Notes under the pieces: model-generated
The model's database searches: none
Told to the model about the DNA's origin: nothing
Seen by the model: the letters and a program-made list of their open reading frames with translations, nothing else
In this document: positions 16,515-23,267 of the stretch, piece by piece
How the letters are laid out: the number at the start of each line of letters is the position of its first letter
Numbering within the stretch: the stretch's first letter is position 1
Program-made: the position numbers and the translations under genes
Source: Allokutzneria sp. A3M-2-11 16
Lineage (GTDB): Bacteria; Actinomycetota; Actinomycetes; Mycobacteriales; Pseudonocardiaceae
Reading direction: 5' to 3'
NCBI RefSeq assembly: GCF_024213555.1
Contig: NZ_JANAVO010000002.1
Span: forward strand, 698,499-762,498
DNA: 64,000 nt

Positions 16515-18575
16515 GTGGTCGTGGCCACCACCCCCCAGGGCCGTCAGCTCACCGTCGCGCACCGCCAGGCCCAGCTCGGCCACCGTGCTGACCTCACCCG
16601 AGGCGTGCTTGCCGCGTGGGGCGGGCTGGACGTGGCCAACCTCGCCGTGACCGCCAAGGCGGTGGCCGTGGTGCTGGCCGAGTTGGTGCGCGCGGCGTTC
16701 TCCCGTTCCGTGGACACCGCCGCCGAGTACGTGGTGCGGCACGCTGCCGCCGAGGGGGTCAAGATCACCCCGCACCGCGCGCTCGTTCCGGAGCGGGATC
16801 GGTTGCGGCTGCACCTGGAAACCAGCGTGCGTGCGTCCACCCTGACCGCTCTGCGTGCGGGCAAGAGCCCGCGTGAGGCGGGCGCGGTGGCGTTGGTGCG
16901 CACGACCGGGACCGCCACCCGGCTGGCGCTGGCAGGGGGCCGCGCCACGGTGACCGGTACCGCGCGCCGCTCGCGCCGCGTCAAGGGGTACCGGAGGATC
17001 ACCAGCCAGACCCCGTGTCCGTTCTGCGCGCTGTTGGTCAGTCGAGGCGCAGTGTACCGCAGCAAGACGACCGCGTTGCTGGACTCCAGCGGCGAGTCCT
17101 ACCACGACCATTGCGCCTGCCAGGCCGAACTCGTCTACCACGACGAACCAGCCACCGAGCACGAGAAGTGGTTGGCGGAGCTGTGGGAGGAAGCCACCAA
17201 GGGACTCAGCGGACGCGAAGCGCGGCTGGCCTTCGCCCGCGCCTACACCGCGTCCCTGGACGTGCGGCCAGCCGCGTTGCCGCCGTTGGAAGAAACCCGC
17301 ATCGTTCCGTTCGCCTCGGTGGCCCAGCGGCACACCGTGTCGACCGAGACGCTGGCCGCGATCGAGCGGGCCGCCGCCGAATTGCCGACCACCACAGAGG
17401 AGTGGGACGCCCCGGTACAGCGCCCGATGGAACGGCGAATCGATGTGCGGCTACGCGAAGCCGAAGCGGCCGTGGAGGAAGCCGAGCAAGCGCTGTTCGC
17501 ACGGCGCCAAGAGACCTCTGAGTACTTCCGGAGCAAGCGCACCCCGCACCATCGGCGTGACCGGCTCATGGATGAGCGCACCTCGCGGGAGCGCTCCGCC
17601 GTGGTGCTCGCCCGCAACCTGGTGGACTACCTGCGGGAGCTGGCCGATGGGGAGCGGCCCGAGGAGTTCGAGCGTGACGGGTGGGGCCGCGCGGATGAGC
17701 GTCCGAGCTACCTCTACCCGACCGACGCCAACGGTGTGCGGGTCCCGCCGACGATGTACGAGCGGCACCTGGACGCGGTGCTGGACGTCGGGAACCGCAT
17801 CCTCGCCGACCTCCGTGCCGCGCTGCCCGAGGTTGACCTGGAACGCCGGGACGAATCGACCGAGGCCGAGTGCCGCGCCGCCGCCGCACGCGAAGCGGCT
17901 GTGCTGCGGGACTTGCTCGCCTCGGCTCGGTCCTTTGGTGGCTCGCACACCGATGCCACCGCGCTGACCGAGGACGATGATCGGAGCAACAGTCGACGGG
18001 GCCGCCGCGACTGGCGCGAACGCCTCGCTGAGGCCGAGGCCGAGTTTCCGGCGGACTGGATCGCGTTGTCTTCCCTCCGTCCGCTGCGGCTCGCGGCGTC
18101 CCCCAGGGCGTTCTACTCCTCGGATAGAGATCATCTCGCTATGCCGACACCGGACCGGGATCGCTCGATCTATGACGGCGGCTACCGCGACAGTACGGCC
18201 GAGGTGGTGGTGCACGAGATGGGCCACCGCATGGAACACACCGTGCCCGGTCTAACGCACCTGGAGTTCACCCTGGCACGTCGTCGCTCCACAGTGGACG
18301 GTGTGGTGGAACCGCTGCGCACCCTGCGCGAACTGACCGGCGTCGACGCTTACGGCCACCGCGAAGTTGCCTATCCCGATCGTTGGGCTGAGCCATACAC
18401 GGGCAAGACCTACGAGGCATGGAGTAAGGAGCACCCGGCGAGCGCTGCATGGGAGGTCTTCCAAACTGGACTGCAAGACACCTTCGGCCGAGGAACACGG
18501 CGCTTCGGAGACACCGAGCTGCAAGCGTTCGTGCTCGGCTGCCTCGCCACCCTGCACCGGAAAGGAGGTGCCTAG
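16515..18575 (+). CDS. MuF/VG15-like minor capsid protein fused to an HExxH metallopeptidase-like domain
   Basis: The first 270 or so residues match the VG15/MuF head protein of actinophages: helices, then TPCPFCALLVSRGAVYR, a Lys/Thr segment, and SYHDHCACQ (Cys pairs near residues 168-171 and 200). A long charged coiled-coil linker follows (about 300-520). The last 160 residues contain AEVVVHEMGHRMEH (HEMGH at about 567-571), the zinc-binding gluzincin motif, with a plausible third ligand Glu in AWEVFQTGLQ. The first part enters the capsid. The second could be an ejected protease or a prohead maturation enzyme. Start is GTG at 16515 or, with better spacing from the G-tract, GTG at 16521. Confidence 0.85.
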   Translation: MVVATTPQGRQLTVAHRQAQLGHRADLTRGVLAAWGGLDVANLAVTAKAVAVVLAELVRAAFSRSVDTAAEYVVRHAAAEGVKITPHRALVPERDRLRLHLETSVRASTLTALRAGKSPREAGAVALVRTTGTATRLALAGGRATVTGTARRSRRVKGYRRITSQTPCPFCALLVSRGAVYRSKTTALLDSSGESYHDHCACQAELVYHDEPATEHEKWLAELWEEATKGLSGREARLAFARAYTASLDVRPAALPPLEETRIVPFASVAQRHTVSTETLAAIERAAAELPTTTEEWDAPVQRPMERRIDVRLREAEAAVEEAEQALFARRQETSEYFRSKRTPHHRRDRLMDERTSRERSAVVLARNLVDYLRELADGERPEEFERDGWGRADERPSYLYPTDANGVRVPPTMYERHLDAVLDVGNRILADLRAALPEVDLERRDESTEAECRAAAAREAAVLRDLLASARSFGGSHTDATALTEDDDRSNSRRGRRDWRERLAEAEAEFPADWIALSSLRPLRLAASPRAFYSSDRDHLAMPTPDRDRSIYDGGYRDSTAEVVVHEMGHRMEHTVPGLTHLEFTLARRRSTVDGVVEPLRTLRELTGVDAYGHREVAYPDRWAEPYTGKTYEAWSKEHPASAAWEVFQTGLQDTFGRGTRRFGDTELQAFVLGCLATLHRKGGA

Positions 18576-18878
18576 GTGGCCTGGCGCATCACCAGCACGC
18601 CACCCGCGCGGTGGGTCGCCCACGACGGCCGGAGCTGGTCAGCGGACGCGGTGACTGCGTCCCGGATGACGGAGTGGTCGGGCCGCCCTGTCGAGCTGTT
18701 CCCCCTCGGCCCGATCTACACCCCCGACGACGCCGAGGACCAGAACGGCCTTTTCCTTCTGGCACAACAGGTTCTTCCCGGACGGCACCGCATCTCCGGT
18801 TCACCGCCGATACCCGAGCCCGCCATGGCCGCGCCTCTGGACGAGGCGTCAGAGGAGATCGCCGGGCTGGCCTACTAA
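18576..18878 (+). CDS. Hypothetical head-region protein, 100 aa
   Basis: GTG at 18576 directly follows the previous stop, with AAAGGAGG at 18560-18567. The product opens AWRITSTPPARWVAHDGRSW and has a short beta-rich core. VELFPLGPIYTPDDAEDQNG resembles small head-region proteins of actinophages, where a strand is followed by a DPxAA-like turn. The acidic C-terminus ends EEIAGLAY. It has no recognised function. Its place between the MuF-like and scaffold genes suggests a head accessory role. Confidence 0.6.
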   Translation: MAWRITSTPPARWVAHDGRSWSADAVTASRMTEWSGRPVELFPLGPIYTPDDAEDQNGLFLLAQQVLPGRHRISGSPPIPEPAMAAPLDEASEEIAGLAY

Positions 18879-18909
18879 CCGCGAACCCACGCTGCACCGA
18901 GGAGAATCC

Positions 18910-19437
18910 TTGTCTAGCAACGAAAACATGCCCGCTCCAGGAGATGCCGCGCCGGTTGCCCTGTCACCTGGTGAGCCCGCAGGAGACATCAGCACCCTGC
19001 CGGACTGGGCACAGGCGCACGTGGCCGCCGTGACGCGCAGCGCGCAGACGTGGCAGGCGCAGTACGAGAAGGCCGCGCCGCTGGCGCAGCGTGCCGCCGA
19101 GCTGGAAGAGGCGGGCAAGTCCGAGCTACAGCGCGCACAGGAAGAGTTGATGCGGTTCCGCACCGAGGCCGAGACCGCAACCGACGCACTCGCCCGGCTG
19201 CGCGTGGCCCGCGCCGCCGGGCTGGCCGATGAGTTTGCCGAGCGGCTGGTGGGCACCGCGCCCGAGGACCTGGCCGCCGACGCCGCGAGGCTGGCCGCGC
19301 TGATCACCCCGCAGGCCAACACGCCCGAGACTGTTCCCCGCCGACCTGTTGAGGCGTTGACACCCGGCGACCGCATCGAACCCGACGCGGTCGACATCAC
19401 CGACCTCGGCGTGCTCGGCAAGCGCATGTTTACCTGA
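18910..19437 (+). CDS. Capsid scaffolding protein
   Basis: The 175-aa product is acidic and helical. An N-terminal Pro/Gly/Ala segment leads to a long predicted coiled coil (about residues 50-110: WQAQYEKAAPLAQRAAEL, EEAGKSELQRAQEELMRFR). Then comes ARAAGLADEFAERLVGTAPEDL, a helix-turn typical of scaffold C-termini that bind the coat protein. It lies immediately before the major capsid gene. TTG at 18910 is supported by GAGGAGAA eight bases upstream. It guides prohead assembly and is not found in the mature virion. Confidence 0.88.
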   Translation: MSSNENMPAPGDAAPVALSPGEPAGDISTLPDWAQAHVAAVTRSAQTWQAQYEKAAPLAQRAAELEEAGKSELQRAQEELMRFRTEAETATDALARLRVARAAGLADEFAERLVGTAPEDLAADAARLAALITPQANTPETVPRRPVEALTPGDRIEPDAVDITDLGVLGKRMFT

Positions 19438-19503
19438 CCGCATCCGTCCACACAGGACAGAATCGGGCTCTGCGGTGAGCTGCCCAAACTCTGAAAGGCA
19501 TTG

Positions 19504-20400
19504 ATGCCCAACAACTTCTTCACGCCTGTGCAGGCCGCGCGGTCCTCTCTGGCCGCGCTGCGCTGGGTCACGACCCTGCCGAGAACCGTTCACCGCGACG
19601 CCGAAACCGACTTCGTTCCGGGGCTCGGCGCGGTCGTCAACGTCCGGAACCCGATCGACGCGGGCGAAGCCCGCACCTACAGCCAGGCCGACCGGGACGC
19701 CAAGCGCGAGATTGTACTGGACAACCTGTCCGAGACCACGGTGCCGGTGAAGCTCGATACCCATCTGTACAAGGCGGTCGGTCTGTCCGATGAGGACTTG
19801 ACGCTCAACATCAGCGACTTCGAGCGGCAGGTTCTGCGCCCGCAGACCGAAAGCGTGGCCAAGTCCCTACCGAATCCGTTGATCGCCAACATGGTGGCCA
19901 TCGCCGGAGATCCCGGCACTGTGATGTCCGCTGACGGCGCGAACGCCTTGAAGGTGATCACCAGGGCGCGCAGGATTCTCAACAGCCGTCAGGTCCCGCT
20001 CGATCAGCGATGGTTGGCCCTCGGCGTTGGTCTGGCCGAGGCCGTGTGCAACCTGCCGCAGATCACCGAGGCCGACAAGTCCGGCACCGACGGCGCCCTA
20101 CGCGAAGGGATTGTGGGTCGGCTGCGCGGCTTCACGCTGGTGGAGGACCCGCACCTTCCTGAGGACGTGGGCGTGGCGTATCACCGCGATGCGTTTGCGT
20201 TCGTCTCCCGCCCACCGGCGAACCCGTCCGGGGCGACGCGCTCGGAAACCGTTGCGGCGGACGGGTTCTCGGTGCGCTGGATTCAGGACTACGACCCGAG
20301 GTTCTTGATGGACCGCAGCGTGGTGTCCGCGTTCGTCGGCGCCACCACCCTGGACGCCAAGCGCGCTATCAAGATCACCACCGCGTCCACCACTCCCTGA
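19504..20400 (+). CDS. Major capsid protein (P22 coat-like family)
   Basis: This 298-aa protein starts MPNNFFTPVQAARSSLAALR and contains FVPGLGAVVNVRNPIDAGEAR, the L-D-T-H-L-Y-K-A-V segment and DFERQVLRPQTESVAKSL. This pattern is seen in the P22 coat/Gp5-like capsid proteins of actinobacterial siphoviruses. The fold is an HK97-type shell subunit. The ATG at 19504 is preceded by GAAAGG. No protease-cleaved delta domain is obvious because a separate scaffold is present. Confidence 0.9.
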   Translation: MPNNFFTPVQAARSSLAALRWVTTLPRTVHRDAETDFVPGLGAVVNVRNPIDAGEARTYSQADRDAKREIVLDNLSETTVPVKLDTHLYKAVGLSDEDLTLNISDFERQVLRPQTESVAKSLPNPLIANMVAIAGDPGTVMSADGANALKVITRARRILNSRQVPLDQRWLALGVGLAEAVCNLPQITEADKSGTDGALREGIVGRLRGFTLVEDPHLPEDVGVAYHRDAFAFVSRPPANPSGATRSETVAADGFSVRWIQDYDPRFLMDRSVVSAFVGATTLDAKRAIKITTASTTP

Positions 20401-20425
20401 CCAACCGAGAGGAGGCGATCCCGCC

Positions 20426-20833
20426 GTGGCGTTGCCTGCGCTCGCATCCCTTCCCGCTCTGGTCGCTCGCATCGGCACCACCGTGGACGCACTGTCCGAT
20501 GTGGAGCGAGCGCGAGCGCAGGCAGCGCTAGAAGACGCCTCGGCGCTCGTGCGTTCCCGCACCCGCCGACCGTTCATCCCACCCGAAGTACCGGATGCGG
20601 TTTCCACGGCCGCGCTGTTGATCGCCGGGCGTCTCTATGCCGCGCGCACCGATGGGCTGCGCGAGCTGCGGGTGGGCGAAGTCGCCGAGTCGTACATGCC
20701 CGGTGCCGGAGGTGGCGCCGACGGGCTGACCGCGATTGAGCGCGCCCTACTGGGCCCGTGGTTGTCCTCGGCTACCTCGGTACCCCTGGCCCTGGACCGC
20801 GCCGTCAACCCCGACCCTTGGGACCTGCTCTAG
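20426..20833 (+). CDS. Head-tail connector (adaptor) protein
   Basis: The 135-aa product is helical, with LPALVARIGTTVDALSDVER, AALEDASALVRSRTRRPF, then a loop and PDAVSTAALLIAGRLYAART. This matches gp6/HK97-type adaptors that dock under the portal. GTG at 20426 has GAGAGGAGG upstream. It is the first of four short head-tail joining genes after the capsid gene. Confidence 0.82.
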   Translation: MALPALASLPALVARIGTTVDALSDVERARAQAALEDASALVRSRTRRPFIPPEVPDAVSTAALLIAGRLYAARTDGLRELRVGEVAESYMPGAGGGADGLTAIERALLGPWLSSATSVPLALDRAVNPDPWDLL

Positions 20834-20852
20834 CAACAGATGCGGGGGTGAG

Positions 20853-21191
20853 GTGGGCGCGCTCGATCACGGTCCCGAGACCGTCACTATCTACCCCGCC
20901 GTGACGACAATCGACCCCGACGGCAACACGATCACCGTCCCGGACGAAGCGCGCCCGGTCGTGGTGCGCGGCTGCCACATCCAACCTGAAACCTCCACAG
21001 TGGACACCATTCTGGGGCAAACCGCTGAGATCCGGTATCGGCTGATCGTGCGCGACGCACCGTTGGGCGCGTGGGCGGTCGTGGTGTGGCGGGGCCGCCG
21101 TTACGACGTGCTCGGTGAACCCCGGCTGTGGCCGCACCCGCCGCGCCTGCGTCACATCACTGCCACCCTGCGAGCTGGAAAGGCCCTCTGA
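20853..21191 (+). CDS. Head-tail stopper/closure-type protein
   Basis: The 112-aa product is beta-rich (TVTIYPAVTTIDPDGNTITV, then IQPETSTVDTILGQTAEIRY, AWAVVVWRGRRYDVLGEP), the pattern of the stopper ring that follows the adaptor in siphoviruses. GTG at 20853 is preferred because GGGGGTGA precedes it. Its stop overlaps the next gene, which seems to start with CTG. It includes one copy of the TCCACAGTGGAC word (20994-21005). Confidence 0.75.
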   Translation: MGALDHGPETVTIYPAVTTIDPDGNTITVPDEARPVVVRGCHIQPETSTVDTILGQTAEIRYRLIVRDAPLGAWAVVVWRGRRYDVLGEPRLWPHPPRLRHITATLRAGKAL

Positions 21192-21472
21192 TCGCCACGG
21201 TTTCCCGCTACACCAACAACATCCTCTCCCGCATGCGCGGTGTCCGACACGCACTCATCGAGCACGCCGAGGGCATCGCCGCGACCGCGCGAGCAGACCT
21301 CGGCCAGCACCGCCACGGCGGTGACGCCCGCATCACCCGAAGTCGCGGAACCGTGGATTCCTTTGTGTCACTGGAAGATCCTGCGGCCGAGGCAATCGAG
21401 TTCGGTCACCTCGCGCCCGACGGGACGGTGGTGGAAGGGCTGCACATCCTTACCCGCGCCGCCGACCTGTAA
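21188..21472 (+). CDS. DUF5403-type phage neck/tail protein, apparent CTG start
   Basis: The protein pattern begins IATVSRYTNNILSRMRGVRH immediately after the previous stop. GAAAGG lies upstream (about 21178-21183), and the only start codon at the right distance is CTG at 21188, overlapping the previous stop as CTGA. The first ATG is 15 codons later, without a ribosome site, and would remove a conserved helix. The 94-aa product has the DUF5403 type of layout: helix rich, ADLGQHRHGGDARITRSRG, then FVSLEDPAAEAIEFGHL. It probably belongs to the neck. Confidence 0.72.
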   Translation: MIATVSRYTNNILSRMRGVRHALIEHAEGIAATARADLGQHRHGGDARITRSRGTVDSFVSLEDPAAEAIEFGHLAPDGTVVEGLHILTRAADL

Positions 21473-21488
21473 CCCGCCGGAGGTGAGG

Positions 21489-21899
21489 ATGGGCCGTTAT
21501 CTCCCCGACGCCGAGGTGCTGGTGTGCGCCATCCTGCGGGATGCCCTCCCGGACATCGATGTGGTGACCCTGATTCCGCCTGATCTCGCTGACCGTCCGC
21601 GCCCGCTGGTGTGGGTGCGTCGTATTGGTGGATCGGCGGTACATCCACAGTTTCTCGACCGCGCCACTGTGGACATTCAGTGCTGGGGAACCGGCAGGCG
21701 ACAAGTCGCCGGCCTGGCCGAGCAGGTTCGCTCGATCCTGTGGAACACCCACCGCGCACAGACGGCTCGCGCCGAGGGTTCCCTTGCCAGCTACCAAGAA
21801 TCCAGCGCACCCGCCGAGATCCGCACCGGTACGCAGTCGCCTCGGCTCTACCGCTACCAAGCCACCTACTCACTTGGCATCCGCCCACCGCACTCTTGA
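21489..21899 (+). CDS. Tail terminator-type protein
   Basis: ATG at 21489 follows GGAGGTGAGG. The 136-aa product (MGRYLPDAEVLVCAILRDAL, LADRPRPLVWVRRIGGSA, ATVDIQCWGTGRRQVAGLAE) has the alpha-beta layout of gpU-like tail terminators, which cap the tail tube and join it to the head. Its place between neck and tail tube genes supports this. Family assignment rests on layout and context. Confidence 0.78.
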   Translation: MGRYLPDAEVLVCAILRDALPDIDVVTLIPPDLADRPRPLVWVRRIGGSAVHPQFLDRATVDIQCWGTGRRQVAGLAEQVRSILWNTHRAQTARAEGSLASYQESSAPAEIRTGTQSPRLYRYQATYSLGIRPPHS

Positions 21900-21917
21900 A
21901 TCCATTGTGGAGGTTCG

Positions 21918-22490
21918 TTGCCGCTCGTTTCCGACGCGGTGTTCCTGCCCTCGCGCATGCACATCTTCACCGCGCCCACCACGCTGGCCATGCCGACCAT
22001 CGCCATGGTCAAGGCAGCGCCCGACGTTGTCCCGCAAGGGATGGACGACCTCGGCCACACCGACTTGGAAGACGATGTCGAGTTCGATGTGGACGGCGGA
22101 GACTCCGAAACCAAGGGCAGCCGCCAAGCCAAAGCGCTGCGGGAGATCGTCGAAGAGACCATTGACCGCGTCACCGTGCGCTCAATCCAGCTCACCAATG
22201 ACATCCTGACCCTGTTCCACGGCGGCGGAACAACCAGTAACCCCAACAGGTTCGACGCTCCGTCCGCATCCGGGACCACCGCGAAGGCGGTGTTGTTCGT
22301 CTTCATCGACGGAGCCAAGCGCGCCGGGCTGTGGTGGCCGTTGACCAGCATCCGCCGGGACGGCGGGCTGCGCGCCGACGCCGAGAACTTCCTGGCCTGG
22401 CCGCTGCGCATCACCCGCCTGACCCCGACCGGGAAGCCTCCCGAGTCGTGGCTGGCCGACGGGCTCGGCACCACACCGGCCACCCCGTAG
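21918..22490 (+). CDS. Major tail tube protein
   Basis: The 190-aa product starts with TTG at 21918, after GGAGG. It is beta-rich, with PLVSDAVFLPSRMHIFTAPT near the start. VTVRSIQLTNDILTLFHGGG and AKAVLFVFIDGAKRAGLWWP follow, the pattern seen in actinophage tail tube proteins. It is directly followed by the two-frame tail chaperone gene, the normal order in siphoviruses. It polymerises around the tape measure protein to build the tube. Confidence 0.85.
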   Translation: MPLVSDAVFLPSRMHIFTAPTTLAMPTIAMVKAAPDVVPQGMDDLGHTDLEDDVEFDVDGGDSETKGSRQAKALREIVEETIDRVTVRSIQLTNDILTLFHGGGTTSNPNRFDAPSASGTTAKAVLFVFIDGAKRAGLWWPLTSIRRDGGLRADAENFLAWPLRITRLTPTGKPPESWLADGLGTTPATP

Positions 22491-22536
22491 TCCGCGGTTC
22501 CTTGCTTCCCTTCTCCTGCAACGAAAGAGGCATACC

Positions 22537-22884
22537 TTGCGTGAGACATTGGATGATCTGCGCGCCCACCTGGATGCGCGTTTCGGTGACTACCTGGTGG
22601 CCACCCCGGAAGGGGACGTGGTGCTGCGCGCGGTGATCCGCTTGCCTAAGGACGCTCGCGGTGAGATCGAGTCCCGGCTGGCGTTGATGGAAGAATCCAA
22701 CACCGCTGACACCGACACCGCGTTGGGGCACATGCGGGATGTCCTCTCGATCGCCGCGAACCGGCCCGATGCGCTGTGGGCGATGATCGAGGCCGACCCC
22801 GAGGCCGACGCGCTGACCACGATCCTGTTCGAGCGATGGGCAAAGGCGACGCAGCCGGGGGAAGCCTCGCGCTCGCCGCGCTGA
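22537..22884 (+). CDS. Tail assembly chaperone, G-like short form
   Basis: The 115-aa product starts with TTG (GAAAGAGG upstream) and has a helical acidic pattern: MRETLDDLRAHLDARFGDYL, IESRLALMEES, and DALTTILFERWAKA. It lies between the tube and tape-measure genes, where the G/GT chaperone pair is expected. The last codons run through a G-tract that allows a shift to the -1 frame, giving the longer GT product. The two forms together load tube subunits on the tape measure. Confidence 0.85.
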   Translation: MRETLDDLRAHLDARFGDYLVATPEGDVVLRAVIRLPKDARGEIESRLALMEESNTADTDTALGHMRDVLSIAANRPDALWAMIEADPEADALTTILFERWAKATQPGEASRSPR

Positions 22885-23246
22885 TCGACTCCCACGGCGG
22901 CGAGCTGATCGCGGACTTCCAAGCCCACTACAGACTCGATCTCTCCGACGTTCTTCGGCCGGACTCCGGTCTCACCCCGCGCCGCACGCTGCTGTTGGCC
23001 GAACATCTTCCCTCCGGCAGCGCGACGGTGGCCGCGCTACTCGGCGGCCCGGAGCACCGCGAGTGGTCGACCCTGGCGCACCTGCTCGCCGCGCTTGTGG
23101 ACGCCACGCAGGCGGGGAATTGGCAACGCGGCGGCGGCAACGGCAAGCGGCCGAGGCCGATCACGCGGCCACGGCCGCGCCGAGCCGGGGCACGCGCCGC
23201 CCGCGCGGTCTCCCGCATGGTCACCGCCAACCACCGGAGCGCCTGA
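22860..23246 (+). CDS. Tail assembly chaperone T extension, made by -1 frameshift
   Basis: The frame reading GSLALAALIDSHGGELIADF and on through RLDLSDVLR has no start codon of its own with a ribosome site and lies in the -1 frame of the upstream gene. The heptamer G-GGG-GAA (22857-22863) in frame with the upstream gene allows the Gly tRNA to slip back one base. The fusion would be about 236 aa. The C-terminal part ends in a basic tail before the tape-measure gene. This is the conserved siphovirus GT arrangement. Confidence 0.82.
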   Translation, partial: GSLALAALIDSHGGELIADFQAHYRLDLSDVLRPDSGLTPRRTLLLAEHLPSGSATVAALLGGPEHREWSTLAHLLAALVDATQAGNWQRGGGNGKRPRPITRPRPRRAGARAARAVSRMVTANHRSA

Positions 23247-23267
23247 CGCTCGGACGGGGGTGCGCGG

